Of a stretch of 64,000 nt of DNA, positions 8,489-20,526 are shown one piece after another. The DNA comes from Myxococcales bacterium (GTDB lineage: Bacteria; Myxococcota_A; Polyangia; Polyangiales; Polyangiaceae), in assembly GCA_016794345.1 (NCBI GenBank), contig JAEUKE010000085.1, positions 24,280-88,279 of the forward strand. Direction: 5' to 3'. The notes below the pieces were generated by a model. It was not told the DNA's origin. It saw nothing but the letters and a program-made list of their open reading frames with translations, and did no database searches. Position numbers and translations under genes: made by a program. Numbering within the stretch: position 1 is the stretch's first letter; the number at the start of each line of letters is the position of its first letter.

Positions 8489-8517
8489 CCGAGCGGAGGG
8501 ACAAGCCCTCCGCTCGG
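8489..8517. terminator. Bidirectional hairpin between DUF6496 gene and nrdJ
   Basis: Perfect 12-bp inverted repeat (CCGAGCGGAGGG / CCCTCCGCTCGG) with a 5-nt loop, placed between two converging genes. There is no T-tract, as is common in high-GC genomes. It could end transcription in both directions. Confidence 0.7.
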
Positions 8518-8528
8518 AGCACGAACCG

Positions 8529-11909
<3,381 letters not shown>

Positions 11910-12296
11910 GAGTCGGTCCCTCCACGATCGAAAAACGCCCCATCGAAGAGACGGAGGCGCCTTGCCCCCACCTCGCCGGCCAATGAGCGAGCTCAGTGAC
12001 TCGCGCCGACAGGGGCGCGAGACACGAAGGTCGTTTCTTGGCTCGGGGTCAGCGTCATGTCTCTTCGAGTCCGAACAAAGGAGCACCTTCGCCGCGCCGC
12101 CCGAAGCTACTCCGGTTGGCCTGACCAATCTGCCCACGCGAAGCGGGCTGCGCCAAGAACCGCTCGGCCGTTCAGGTTCCAGCCACTGGCAACCCGTTCA
12201 GGATGAAGGTCCTTGGTCAGATGGGCTCGGACCAAGCTCGGAGATGCTCGGACGGGGTGACGTTCAGTGTCTCCCGCGTTCAGGAGAGGTTGAGTA

Positions 12297-12312
12297 CCCC
12301 AACATCTTGGGG
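12297..12312 (-). promoter_or_regulatory. NrdR box (distal pair member, palindromic)
   Basis: A 16-bp palindrome, CCCCAACATCTTGGGG. Its core CAACATCTTG matches 8 of 10 positions of the NrdR core CwAtATaTwG. It lies exactly 31 bp from the second box, the spacing reported for paired NrdR boxes. Confidence 0.55.
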
Positions 12313-12327
12313 TCGGGCAAACAAAAT

Positions 12328-12343
12328 ATACTGCACATAGTGT
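12328..12343 (-). promoter_or_regulatory. NrdR box (second pair member)
   Basis: ATACTGCACATAGTGT matches 12 of 16 positions of the NrdR consensus acaCwAtATaTwGtgt, with a strong right half. It lies upstream of nrdJ and 31 bp from the palindrome at 12297. An overlapping weaker match begins at 12321. Confidence 0.55.
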
Positions 12344-12510
12344 CCTACATCAGGCACAGGCCCGACATCCCAAGAGAATTTCTCCTGAACGAAAGCAACT
12401 GTTCACAGCCCTGTCCACAGGTTCCGGGACGGTAGCGCTTGCCCACCCACAACCGTTCCCGAGGTTGTCCACGGGGCGGGGTCTACCGGCGGTATGCTGC
12501 CAGCCTTGTC

Positions 12511-14145
12511 ATGATGCCTCTTCGCGTCGTCCCCCTCGGAGGCCTGGGGGAGATCGGAATGAACTGCCTCGCCCTCGAGCAGCGCGGAGAGATCGTCGTC
12601 GTCGACTGCGGCGTCACGTTCCCCAATGCTGACAACGGCGTCGACGTCATTCACCCGGCCTTCGACTGGCTGCTGGAGCGGCGCGACTCGGTGCGCGGCG
12701 TGGTCATCACACACGGCCACGAGGATCACATCGGCGCCCTGCCGTACCTCCTCGACGATCTCGACGTGCCGGTGTTTGCCCCGGCGCATGCGATGGCCCT
12801 GATCCGCGGCCGCCTGGACGAGCACGGCTTCGACCCGACCACCTTGCCCCTCACGACGACGAAGGCAGGTGATCGCTTCGACGTGGGCTCCTTCGGTTTC
12901 GAGCCCATCCGTGTGACCCACTCGATCGCCGACGCGACCGCGCTCGCCATCCGCACCGACGCGGGCGTGGTCGTCCACACCGGCGACTTCAAGATCGACA
13001 GCGGCCCCGCCGACGGCGAGCTCACGGACGAGCGGCGGCTGGCCGAGCTCGGGGACGAGGGAGTGCGCCTCCTCTTGAGCGACTCGACGAACGTGGACAG
13101 CCCCGGGAGCGCCCGGACCGAGTCCGCCGTCGGGGAGGAGCTCGACGCGATCGTCGCGGCGTCGCCGCACCGCGTGGTGATCGGCATGTTCGCCTCCAAC
13201 GTGCAGCGGCTGCTCCTGCTCGGCCAGGTGGCCCGGAAGGCGCGCCGCCGGATCTGCCTCTTGGGGCGGAGCATGGAGAACCACGTGCGGGCTGCCCGCG
13301 ACGTGGGCCGCCTCGACTGGCCGAGCGATCTCGTCGTCCCCGCCGAGATGGCGCAGGCGATGCCTCGCCGGGACGTCCTCGTGATCGCGACCGGCACGCA
13401 GGGTGAGAGCCCCGCGGCGCTGGCCCGCCTCGCCGCCGGCACACACAACCGCATGCGGCTCGAGGCCGGTGACCGCGTGGTCTTCTCCAGCCGGATCATC
13501 CCCGGCAATGACAGATCTGTTTACGATCTCTACGCGAGCTTCTTGCGCCAGGGTATCGAGGTCGTCTCGCGAGTGACCCACCCCGCCGTCCACGCGAGCG
13601 GCCACGCCCACCGGGGCGAGCTCGAGCGCATGATCGAGCTCGTGCGGCCGCGCGCCTTCGTCCCGGTGCACGGGACGCTCCACCACCTCTTCCGGCACGC
13701 GGAGCTCGCGCGCGAGATGGGGGTGGAGGACGTGCTCGTGGCCGAGAACGGCGACGTCGTCGCGGTCGATCGAGAAGCCGCGCTCGCGAAGAGGGGGCGC
13801 GTTCCGACAGGGAAGGTCTCGACGATGCGCGGTGATCCGATCCCGCCCGAGGTGCTGCGCGAGCGCGCGCTCGTGGGCCGAAGCGGGGTCGTCTTCGTCT
13901 CGATCGCGCTCTCGAGCGCCGGCCTCGCCGCCCCCGTCGACGTCAAGAGCATGGGCGTCGTCGGGCCGCTCGATCACGACGTCCTCGTCCACGCCGGTCG
14001 CGCCGTCGGCGAGGTGGTCCGCGATCTGCTGGCGCGCCACCACGGCGCGGCGCTGGAAGAGGAGGCTCGGCTGACGACGCGCCGGGTGATCGAGTCACAC
14101 ACGGGGTCGAGGCCGCTCGTGCTCGTCGGCGTCGTCCGCGTCTGA
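12511..14145 (+). CDS. rnj: Ribonuclease J (metallo-beta-lactamase / beta-CASP)
   Basis: A 544-residue RNase J, an endo/5'-3' exoribonuclease of mRNA decay and rRNA maturation. Metallo-beta-lactamase motif HGHEDHIG gives His68, His70, Asp72 and His73; HTGDFKID and SDSTNVDSPG are family landmarks; the beta-CASP region follows, and HPAVHASGHA plus PVHGTLHHL are late metal/substrate motifs. Length is close to the usual 550. Start chosen at MMPLRVVPLGGLGEIG; a TTG 72 bp upstream is in frame but lies among DnaA-like words and is unlike the family N terminus. Transcribed divergently from nrdJ. Confidence 0.95.
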   Translation: MMPLRVVPLGGLGEIGMNCLALEQRGEIVVVDCGVTFPNADNGVDVIHPAFDWLLERRDSVRGVVITHGHEDHIGALPYLLDDLDVPVFAPAHAMALIRGRLDEHGFDPTTLPLTTTKAGDRFDVGSFGFEPIRVTHSIADATALAIRTDAGVVVHTGDFKIDSGPADGELTDERRLAELGDEGVRLLLSDSTNVDSPGSARTESAVGEELDAIVAASPHRVVIGMFASNVQRLLLLGQVARKARRRICLLGRSMENHVRAARDVGRLDWPSDLVVPAEMAQAMPRRDVLVIATGTQGESPAALARLAAGTHNRMRLEAGDRVVFSSRIIPGNDRSVYDLYASFLRQGIEVVSRVTHPAVHASGHAHRGELERMIELVRPRAFVPVHGTLHHLFRHAELAREMGVEDVLVAENGDVVAVDREAALAKRGRVPTGKVSTMRGDPIPPEVLRERALVGRSGVVFVSIALSSAGLAAPVDVKSMGVVGPLDHDVLVHAGRAVGEVVRDLLARHHGAALEEEARLTTRRVIESHTGSRPLVLVGVVRV

Positions 14146-14155
14146 GCGAGGTATA

Positions 14156-15073
14156 GTGGTGTCGGTGGAAGCCCCGGCCACGACTCCCGAGCTCGGCGCC
14201 GCGCCGTCGCCGCTCGCCGCCGTTCGGGAGCGTGCCCGAAAGCTGGTCCGAGACGCCGACGCGGCGCGAGCCCACCTCGCCGAGGTCCACCGAGAAGGCC
14301 AGGAGGACGAAGAGGCCATCCACGATTTCCGCGTCGCGCTCCGGCGACTGAGGAGCGCGCTCCGGCCGCTGGGTCTCGCCTGGGGCAAGCGCAAGACGCG
14401 GGCGCTCGCGGAGCGGCTCCGCACGATCGTCGAACCGACCGGGGAGCTCCGAGACGAGGAGGTCTTGCGCGAGACGCTCGCCACCCTGAGGCTCCGCGCG
14501 GACGTGCGCGCCGCGCTCACCGTCTGGCAGGTCGGGCGAGCCCGGCGCGAGCGAGGGCTCCGTTCGCGCGTGGTGAACGGGTTGTCTCGGTCCGACGACC
14601 TCTCGCAGATCCTGCAAGACATCGATCGCCTCGTCTCCGCTCCCGCCAAGCGAGAGCTCGCCGAGCCCGTGCTCGCCCGCGACGCCCTCGCCCGCGCCAT
14701 GCGCAAGCTCGTCGATCGCGCCCTGACCGCCGTCCCCGAGGACAAGCTCGCCATGCACGACGTCCGCATCGCGGCCAAGCAGCTCCGCTATGCGGCCGAG
14801 CTCTTCGAGGGCCTGGTCGACGTGGACTGCGCGGCCGTCGCGAAGAGCGGGGCGAAGCTGCAGAAGCGGCTCGGCCACCTCCACGATCTCGACGAGGCGA
14901 AGCTCCGCATGGGCCGCGCGTACGGGCTCGTCAAGCCCGCGCGAGACGAGGTGCTCGCGGCGATCGCGCGCGAGCGTTCACACGTGGAGAAGAAGGCCGT
15001 CGCCGATCTCGATCAGGAGGTCGGGGCGCTCGGGCGGGTCCTCGAGCCCGAGCCGGGCGCCGGCGAACCTTGA
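14156..15073 (+). CDS. CHAD domain protein
   Basis: A 305-residue all-helical CHAD (conserved histidine alpha-helical) protein. Two repeats of the motif are visible: IHDFRVALRRLRSALRPL near residue 60 and MHDVRIAAKQLRYAAELF near 200, with the conserved His and Arg/Lys pairs. CHAD domains bind polyphosphate, which is of interest because ppk2 lies in the same window, though 28 kb away. The GTG start at 14156 follows rnj by 10 bp with a purine-rich GAGCGAGG before it; GTGs at 14159 and 14165 are also possible. Probably co-transcribed with rnj. Confidence 0.88.
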   Translation: MVSVEAPATTPELGAAPSPLAAVRERARKLVRDADAARAHLAEVHREGQEDEEAIHDFRVALRRLRSALRPLGLAWGKRKTRALAERLRTIVEPTGELRDEEVLRETLATLRLRADVRAALTVWQVGRARRERGLRSRVVNGLSRSDDLSQILQDIDRLVSAPAKRELAEPVLARDALARAMRKLVDRALTAVPEDKLAMHDVRIAAKQLRYAAELFEGLVDVDCAAVAKSGAKLQKRLGHLHDLDEAKLRMGRAYGLVKPARDEVLAAIARERSHVEKKAVADLDQEVGALGRVLEPEPGAGEP

Positions 15074-15101
15074 ATCACGGTTCCGCTCGGTCCGCGCACG
15101 C

Positions 15102-15806
15102 TCACATCCCGTCGTAGCCGAGCATGCCTCCGACAATGACATCCCGGTCATCGTTCGTGAAGAAGTCGAGCTTCGAGAAGCCGTACATGCTGAAGGCCTT
15201 GCGCCGCGTGGGCTTGTCCTTCCCGATGTGGAGCCCGAGGCGTACCGTCGGCCCGCCCCCGGGGACGAAGTCCGTCCAGCCGTCTGTCGAGCTGAGCGCC
15301 ACGTCCGCCCCGCCCCCGACGGTGAAGACGTCGCCGAAGCAGCCCTCGATCACGAGCCCGGTGCCGACGCGGAGCTTTTCGGAGCCCAGCACCGAGGGGA
15401 CGGCATAGACGGCGAGGTCGTCGCTCAGCTGGCCTCCGAAGCGCGCCTCGAGGCCCATCAGGAAGAGGAAATCGGGATCGTCGTCGTATTGGACGCCGCC
15501 GAACGCCGGACTGAGGCCCCAACGGAAGCGACCCGTACGCTCACGTGAGACGGCCGCGGCCGGCTTCGGCGCGGCGGGCAGCGCCCTGGGAGCGGGCGGC
15601 GGCTCGGGCGGCGGAGCGGGCTCGGTCGCGACCACGTTGGGGGCCGGCTCCTCCTCCGGTGCGTCGGGCTCTGGAGCGGGCGGCTCCTCGTCCTCGTCGA
15701 ACCACCCCGTGTCGTCGTCGTCCGGATCCTGGGCGAAGGCCGGCCCTGACATGAGCGCCAGGGTGGCGCTCATGGTCAGGCCGAGAAACAAGCGAAGACA
15801 AGCCAT
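15102..15806 (-). CDS. Exported beta-rich protein, candidate outer-membrane barrel
   Basis: A 234-residue protein with a signal peptide ending at about residue 25 (GPAFAQ), a long Asp/Glu/Pro/Ala-rich disordered linker (about 26-90), and a C-terminal domain (about 95-234) with alternating hydrophobic/Gly patterns (GLEARFGGQLSDDLAVYAVP, TVRLGLHIGK) that resembles a small outer-membrane beta-barrel. The extreme C terminus is GYDGM rather than a terminal Phe. Start fixed by the signal peptide; an upstream extension is Arg-rich. Function unknown. It is convergent with the CHAD gene. Confidence 0.55.
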   Translation of the reverse strand: MACLRLFLGLTMSATLALMSGPAFAQDPDDDDTGWFDEDEEPPAPEPDAPEEEPAPNVVATEPAPPPEPPPAPRALPAAPKPAAAVSRERTGRFRWGLSPAFGGVQYDDDPDFLFLMGLEARFGGQLSDDLAVYAVPSVLGSEKLRVGTGLVIEGCFGDVFTVGGGADVALSSTDGWTDFVPGGGPTVRLGLHIGKDKPTRRKAFSMYGFSKLDFFTNDDRDVIVGGMLGYDGM

Positions 15807-15910
15807 GCGAGCGCGGCGGCTGCAACGGAAGTGCCAGCCCCGTGACCGGAATGGCTCGGCGTCAGGTGGAGACCAGAGATCCGGGCGGCCTTTGGTGTAG
15901 AGTCGCCGCC

Positions 15911-16720
15911 ATGTTCGGGGCGCTCTTCGCCCAAGGCGCGCTTGCGTATGTCCTCGTCGGCTTCGGCTTCGCGGCCGTGGCGGCCGGCCTTTTGTCGGTT
16001 GCGCTCGCGCGATCACACGCGAGCCCGGCCGTGGGCATCGTCGCGCTCGCCTTGACCCTCGGCTGCTCGACCACGGCGCTCATCGGCACGATCGCCGGGC
16101 GCACGAGGATCGAGCGCGTGGCCGCCGAGGCGGAGCCGAGCCAGCGCCAGAAGGTGCGCGAAGAGGGCTACCGGGTCACGCGAGAGATCGCCCAGGCCGG
16201 CTTCGGCTTCACGCTCCCGGCGTTCATCCTCGGCGCGGCGGGCACCACGCTGGCGCTCTTGAAGCGACGGCGCAAGCAGCCGGACGAGCAGGGCCTCGGC
16301 GTCCCGCTCGGCGCCATCGTGCTCGGCAGCGTGGCGGCCTTCTCCGTCATCGCCACGGGGACGCCGCTGCTCATGGGTGTCCCCGGCAAGGAGCTCGCCG
16401 CCGACGACCCGGCGCGGAAGTTCCTGCTCGCGGAGGAGCAGCTCGCAGAGGGCCGCGTGGGCGAGGCCTGTGTCGCGCTTGACGAGGCCTACAAGGCCGA
16501 GGCGAAGCCTTCGAAGGTGAACGTCCGGAGCGTCGAGGCGCTCGTGAGCGAGTGCTTCGAGCAGAAGCTCGGCCAGGCGGACGCCGCCCCCAGCCTGGAG
16601 GAGCGCGACCGCGAGCTGGAGTGGCTCGCCGGGTCGCGGTTGCCGCTCAACGAGACGCAGCGCGCGCGCCTGGAGGACGAGCGGGCGAAGAGCAAGAAGT
16701 ACCGTGAGGAGCAGCGTTGA
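15911..16720 (+). CDS. Multi-TM membrane protein of unknown function
   Basis: A 269-residue protein with about four hydrophobic segments (residues about 8-30, 36-58, 95-118 and 132-155), followed by a soluble, Glu/Lys/Ala-rich helical tail of about 110 residues containing two Cys (GEACVALDE and LVSECFEQ) that looks TPR-like. MFGALFAQGALAY was taken as the start; a longer in-frame N terminus runs into sequence without RBS. It ends 40 bp before the lytic transglycosylase gene on the same strand, suggesting a shared envelope role. I do not recognise the family. Confidence 0.6.
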   Translation: MFGALFAQGALAYVLVGFGFAAVAAGLLSVALARSHASPAVGIVALALTLGCSTTALIGTIAGRTRIERVAAEAEPSQRQKVREEGYRVTREIAQAGFGFTLPAFILGAAGTTLALLKRRRKQPDEQGLGVPLGAIVLGSVAAFSVIATGTPLLMGVPGKELAADDPARKFLLAEEQLAEGRVGEACVALDEAYKAEAKPSKVNVRSVEALVSECFEQKLGQADAAPSLEERDRELEWLAGSRLPLNETQRARLEDERAKSKKYREEQR

Positions 16721-16760
16721 TCGACGGGAAGCAGGACGCAGCGCCGCGCGTTGTCGCGCG

Positions 16761-19169
16761 ATGATGCGGCCCTGCGTCCTCGCGCTCTTGCTCGCGCCTC
16801 TCGGTTGCGCGCCGGCGACGCCGAGCGACGGAGGACCGACCCTGCCCCCGCGGGAGAGCTCGACACCCGCGCCCGCCTCCGAGCCCGCGGCTTCGGCGGC
16901 GCCGGCGAAGGCCGCGGAGCCCGCGCTGCTTGGACCGGCGCTCGACGTGACGAGCGTCGCTCCGCTCCTCGCGGACGACCGCTTCGCCAAGGCCGCCGAA
17001 GCGGAACGAAAGGGTCGCCACGCCGACGCGGCTCGCGAGGTCCTCGCCGCCGAGGGCGGCCTCCCCGCGACGGACGGAGATCTGCGAGCGACGGCCTGTT
17101 ACCTCGCGGGCAGCCTCTTCGAGCGTGCCGGTTCGCCCCTCCAAGCGCGGGCCGCCTACCGACGCGCCGCGATCGACGGCGCACCGACCCGTCCCGTGGC
17201 CCTCCTCCGCCTCGTGGAGATCGCCGCGCGCAGCGGGGAGCACGCCGAGGCGATCACGCTGGCCCGTGACATTGACAGATCCGTCATCCACGAAGCACGC
17301 GTGGGAGAGGCCGTGGTCGAGTCGCTGGTGCGCACGGGCGCGCTCGATCTCGCGCGCCCTCTCTACGCTGGAATGATCGACGGCACAGCCCGACCCTCCG
17401 GCTGGACGCTCGTCGCCCTGCGCCTCGCGAAGGCCCTCCTCCTGAAGCCAGGCGAAGCCCGCGCGACGGAGGCGATCGCGCTCGCCCAGGCGGTGATGCG
17501 CTCGGGCTCGAACGGCCGCGGAGCGGACGAGGCAGAGAAGCTCGTGAAACAAGCGGCCGTGCGCCTCCCCAAGGCCGAGCGTGAAGCGTACGAGAAGCCG
17601 GCCGACGCAGAGCTCGCTGCCACGGCCGAAGCGCTGGTCGCGTCCAACCAGCACAAGCGCGCGCTCGTCATCCTCGATCGGCTGGCGAAGAAGACACTCG
17701 ACTCGGAGGTCGCCTGCAAGGTCGGCTCGGCGCGCGGCCGCGCCCTCGTCGCGGTGAAGCGCACGGGCGAAGGCCTCGACGAGCTCGAGCGCGCGGCGGA
17801 CGTTTGCTCCGGCAGACGAGAGCTCCCCGAGGTGTTGTTCCATGCCGGCCGGACGGCGCAGCGCGCCAGCGCGGACGATCGTGCCATGCGGCTCTACGGC
17901 CGGCTCGAGAGCGCCGCGCCCGACCATCGCCTCGCCGACGACGCGCGGCTCGAGGGCGCGCGCGCCGCGCTCGCGACCGGCAACCGCGAGGCCTTCACGC
18001 GTTTGCTCGTCGCGATGCCCGATGACTACCCGCAAGGCGACATGACCGGCGACGGGATCTTCCTCCTCGCGGTGGAGGCGATGGAGCGGGGCGCTTACGC
18101 CGAAGCGAAGGCCTTCCTGGAGAGAGGCGCCGCGCGGCCAAAGGAGCGCGCCTACCAGCGCGCCGGCCGCTTCACCTACTTCCTCGGTCGCGCGCGGCTG
18201 GCCGCTGGCGAGACCACCGAGGCGCGCGCGCTGTTCGAGCAGACCGTTCGCGACTACCCGCTCGGCTACTACGCGGCGCTCGCCGTCGCGCGCCTCGAGC
18301 AGCTCGAGCGCGGCGCCGGCCGCGCCGCCGTCGCCAAGACGCTCGCGGAGCCGGCGGCCTCTCCGCTCCCCGAGCTGCCCCAGGCCGAGGGCGAGACACC
18401 CGCGGTACGGGCCGCCATCGCCGTCGCCCGAGCCAGCGACCCACGTGGGCTCGACGACGTGCTCGGAGGGCTCGGCGTCAAGCAGCGCACCGCGAAGCCC
18501 GCCCACCTGCTGCTGGCCGCGAGGCTCTACGCGATCGCGGGCGATCAGCGCCGCGCGCACGCCGTGCTCCGGACCGCAAACGAGGTCGACGCGCAGAGCG
18601 GGCGCGTGGAGCTCGAGGCGCTGCGTGACGAGCCGCCGCGAGGCCCCTGGCGCGCGGTCTGGCAGCTCGCGTACCCGCGCCTGTTCGCCTCCGAGGTGGC
18701 GTCCGCTTCGCGGGAGAGCGGCGTGCCGGAGGCGCTCCTCTTCGCCATCATGCGCGAGGAGTCGGCGTTCATCCCCGAGGCGGTGAGCCGCTCGGACGCG
18801 CGTGGTCTCTTCCAGGTCATCCCCGCGACGGGCGCGAAGATGGCGCGCGGCCTCGGCATCCGGTTCAAGGCCGACACCCTGTTCGACCCGGCGTCGGCCG
18901 CGCGCATCGGCGCGCGGTACCTCGCAGGGCTCCGCGGCCGATTCGCAAACGCCGCCGTCCTGGCGATCCCCGGCTACAACGCGGGCCCCGGCGCCCCCGA
19001 GGCTTGGCTGAGCGACAGACCGGGTTGGGATCTGGATCTGTGGGTGGAGAAGATCCCGTACGCGGAGACGCGCGGCTACACGAAGCGCGTCATCGCGACC
19101 CTCTTCGCCTACGAGGCCCTGTACGAAGCTGGCCTCGCGGAGACGGCCGTCCTCCCCGTCCGGCTCTGA
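16761..19169 (+). CDS. Slt70-type lytic murein transglycosylase lipoprotein
   Basis: An approximately 802-residue lipoprotein (lipobox near APLGC). The long N-terminal portion (about 50-600) is a helical superhelix with TPR-like repeats as in Slt70. The C-terminal SLT domain (about 640-790) shows MREESAFIPEAVSRSDARG with the catalytic Glu667, GLFQVIPATGAKMA, and YNAGPGAPEAW, all GH23 signatures. It would cleave glycan strands with 1,6-anhydroMurNAc formation in the periplasm. Two ATGs in tandem at 16761/16764 precede the signal peptide. Downstream it converges with a DUF3224 gene 10 bp away. Confidence 0.93.
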   Translation: MMRPCVLALLLAPLGCAPATPSDGGPTLPPRESSTPAPASEPAASAAPAKAAEPALLGPALDVTSVAPLLADDRFAKAAEAERKGRHADAAREVLAAEGGLPATDGDLRATACYLAGSLFERAGSPLQARAAYRRAAIDGAPTRPVALLRLVEIAARSGEHAEAITLARDIDRSVIHEARVGEAVVESLVRTGALDLARPLYAGMIDGTARPSGWTLVALRLAKALLLKPGEARATEAIALAQAVMRSGSNGRGADEAEKLVKQAAVRLPKAEREAYEKPADAELAATAEALVASNQHKRALVILDRLAKKTLDSEVACKVGSARGRALVAVKRTGEGLDELERAADVCSGRRELPEVLFHAGRTAQRASADDRAMRLYGRLESAAPDHRLADDARLEGARAALATGNREAFTRLLVAMPDDYPQGDMTGDGIFLLAVEAMERGAYAEAKAFLERGAARPKERAYQRAGRFTYFLGRARLAAGETTEARALFEQTVRDYPLGYYAALAVARLEQLERGAGRAAVAKTLAEPAASPLPELPQAEGETPAVRAAIAVARASDPRGLDDVLGGLGVKQRTAKPAHLLLAARLYAIAGDQRRAHAVLRTANEVDAQSGRVELEALRDEPPRGPWRAVWQLAYPRLFASEVASASRESGVPEALLFAIMREESAFIPEAVSRSDARGLFQVIPATGAKMARGLGIRFKADTLFDPASAARIGARYLAGLRGRFANAAVLAIPGYNAGPGAPEAWLSDRPGWDLDLWVEKIPYAETRGYTKRVIATLFAYEALYEAGLAETAVLPVRL

Positions 19170-19179
19170 CGCGCAGCGC

Positions 19180-19578
19180 TCACGGGGCGGACGGCAACGT
19201 GTAGTCGACCGTGTAGAAGTGCTGCCCATCGACGATGTCGATGGCCATCGTCCCGCGCATGCCGGCGAGCTCCTCGGTCCCGGTGTCGGGGACGACCTCG
19301 ATGCGGAGGGTCCGCCCCGAGGCGTCGCCGATCCCCAGATGGACGACGGTGAAGCTGCCTCGGCGACCTTCGAGCGCGCCGGTGATCTTCTCGACGGCCA
19401 CGTACGCGCCCGAGGTCTGGGCCGGCGCGCGGGCGGAGATCATGTGGACCTGGCTCGTCGCTTCGAGCGCGCCTGAGAAGCGCTTGTCTCCGCGCGCGTG
19501 CGCGAGGGCGACGCCGCCCGCGTCGTCGTGCGGCGGGTCCCACTGCAGCTTCACCTCGAATGTCCCTTTTGCGATCAT
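19180..19578 (-). CDS. DUF3224 family protein
   Basis: A 132-residue cytosolic protein beginning MIAKGTFEVKLQWDPP. The order of motifs (KGTFEVKL, GDKRFSGALEATS, SGAYVAVEKITGALEGRRGSF, YTVDYTLP) matches DUF3224, a small allene-oxide-cyclase-barrel-like family of about 125-135 residues. Function is unknown; relatives often sit beside regulators, and here an AraC-family gene is divergent from it. The divergence suggests the regulator may control this gene. Confidence 0.75.
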   Translation of the reverse strand: MIAKGTFEVKLQWDPPHDDAGGVALAHARGDKRFSGALEATSQVHMISARAPAQTSGAYVAVEKITGALEGRRGSFTVVHLGIGDASGRTLRIEVVPDTGTEELAGMRGTMAIDIVDGQHFYTVDYTLPSAP

Positions 19579-19647
19579 GGGGCTCTCTTAGCCCCGACCT
19601 CCGCCGGGCAGCTTGCAAAAACCCGACACTCGTTGCTCACTCCGTCG

Positions 19648-20472
19648 GTGGAGCAACGACAGCGAGGAGCGCCGCGTCTCTCGCCCGGGCCGGCCCGCGG
19701 CGTGCTGCGACCTGGCGGCTCAGGGGCCGGAAACGAGCACGAGCGCCTGCTCCCGTCGGCGACCCTGGCTCCCTACGTCGCCCACTTCTGGTGGGTCCGA
19801 TGGGACCTCGCCGAGCCCAAGACGGCCGAGACGCTGCCCCACCCGACGGTCCACCTCGTCTTCGACTCCACGGCCGCATCCGCGGAGGTGACGGGCGTCC
19901 ACACCAAGCGCTTCGTGTCCACGCTGGCCGGACGCGGGCGGGTCTTCGGGATCAAGTTCCGGCCCGCCACCTTCGAGGCGCTCTACGGGCGCCCCATGGC
20001 GCAGCTTCGTGACAAAACCGTCAGCCTCACCGAGGCGCTCGGCCCGCTGGGGGAGGAGCTCTCGGCGGCGGTCTCCCCCGACCTCGGCTTCGACGCGGCG
20101 ATCGATCGGGCGGAGGCGGTCCTCGAGCCGCGGCTCGGGCCCCTCCCGCCGCCCAACGCGACCGTCCGCGATCTCGTCGAGCGCATGGCGACGGACCAGA
20201 CGATCCTGCGAGTCGAACAAGCCGCGGCCATCGCTGGCGTCGATGCGCGAACCCTCGAGCGCTGGTTCCGCCGGCTCGTCGGCGTCTCGCCGAAGTGGGT
20301 CATCCGCCGCTATCGGCTGCTCGAGGCCGTCGAGCGCCTCAAGGCGCCGGACGGCCTCACGATCGCCGCCCTCTCGGCGGAGCTCGGCTACTTCGATCAG
20401 TCGCATTTCGTCCGCGACTTCAAGGCCGTGATCGGGCAGCCGCCGGCGGCGTTCCTGCGATCACGCGGCTGA
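19648..20472 (+). CDS. AraC-family transcriptional regulator
   Basis: The C terminus carries two helix-turn-helix units typical of AraC/XylS: LRVEQAAAIAGVDARTLERW and LTIAALSAELGYFDQSHFVR, followed by FKAVIGQPPAAFL. The N-terminal domain (LAPYVAHFWWVRWDL ... PTVHLVFD) is of the DUF6597 type seen in many orphan regulators. The start is uncertain: no ATG lies near the domain edge, so GTG at 19648 is used, with GTG 19702 and TTG 19633 as alternatives; the open frame continues into the antisense of DUF3224. It is divergent from DUF3224 and 54 bp ahead of the patatin gene. Confidence 0.85.
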   Translation: MEQRQRGAPRLSPGPARGVLRPGGSGAGNEHERLLPSATLAPYVAHFWWVRWDLAEPKTAETLPHPTVHLVFDSTAASAEVTGVHTKRFVSTLAGRGRVFGIKFRPATFEALYGRPMAQLRDKTVSLTEALGPLGEELSAAVSPDLGFDAAIDRAEAVLEPRLGPLPPPNATVRDLVERMATDQTILRVEQAAAIAGVDARTLERWFRRLVGVSPKWVIRRYRLLEAVERLKAPDGLTIAALSAELGYFDQSHFVRDFKAVIGQPPAAFLRSRG

Positions 20473-20526
20473 CTCCGCCGGCCTCCCGCGCTGGCGGGCG
20501 GGACGCGGTCGGGGTACGAGAGCCTG

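Larger units (their letters stand above)
12169..12391. repeat. CGTTCAGG repeat family upstream of nrdJ
   Basis: The octamer CGTTCAGG occurs at 12169, 12195 and 12277 in direct orientation, with a one-base variant CGTTCAGT at 12261 and an inverted copy CCTGAACG at 12384-12391. The copy at 12277 and the inverted copy extend to a perfect 11-bp inverted repeat that brackets the NrdR boxes. Possibly operators for an unknown regulator. Confidence 0.5.
11910..12510. other. Intergenic control region between nrdJ and rnj
   Basis: About 600 bp with no convincing gene, lower in GC than its surroundings near 12320-12400. It holds a NrdR box pair, a family of CGTTCAGG repeats, an 11-bp inverted repeat with distant arms (12277-12287 / 12381-12391), a hairpin CTTGGTC/GACCAAG (12212-12236) and three weak DnaA-box-like words near rnj. 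If the nrdJ promoter lies near the NrdR boxes, the nrdJ transcript has an unusually long leader of about 390 nt. I found no cobalamin riboswitch. Confidence 0.6.

Noticed and set aside
12182..12188. GCCACTG, the last block of the B12 box, upstream of B12-dependent nrdJ
   Set aside because: It reads toward rnj, not nrdJ, and the other cobalamin riboswitch blocks (for example GGTGAAA and the AGYCMGG-type B12 box body) are absent on both strands.
12399..12473. A replication origin at the DnaA-like words
   Set aside because: Only three weak matches, no AT-rich unwinding region, and no dnaA, dnaN or gidA genes nearby.
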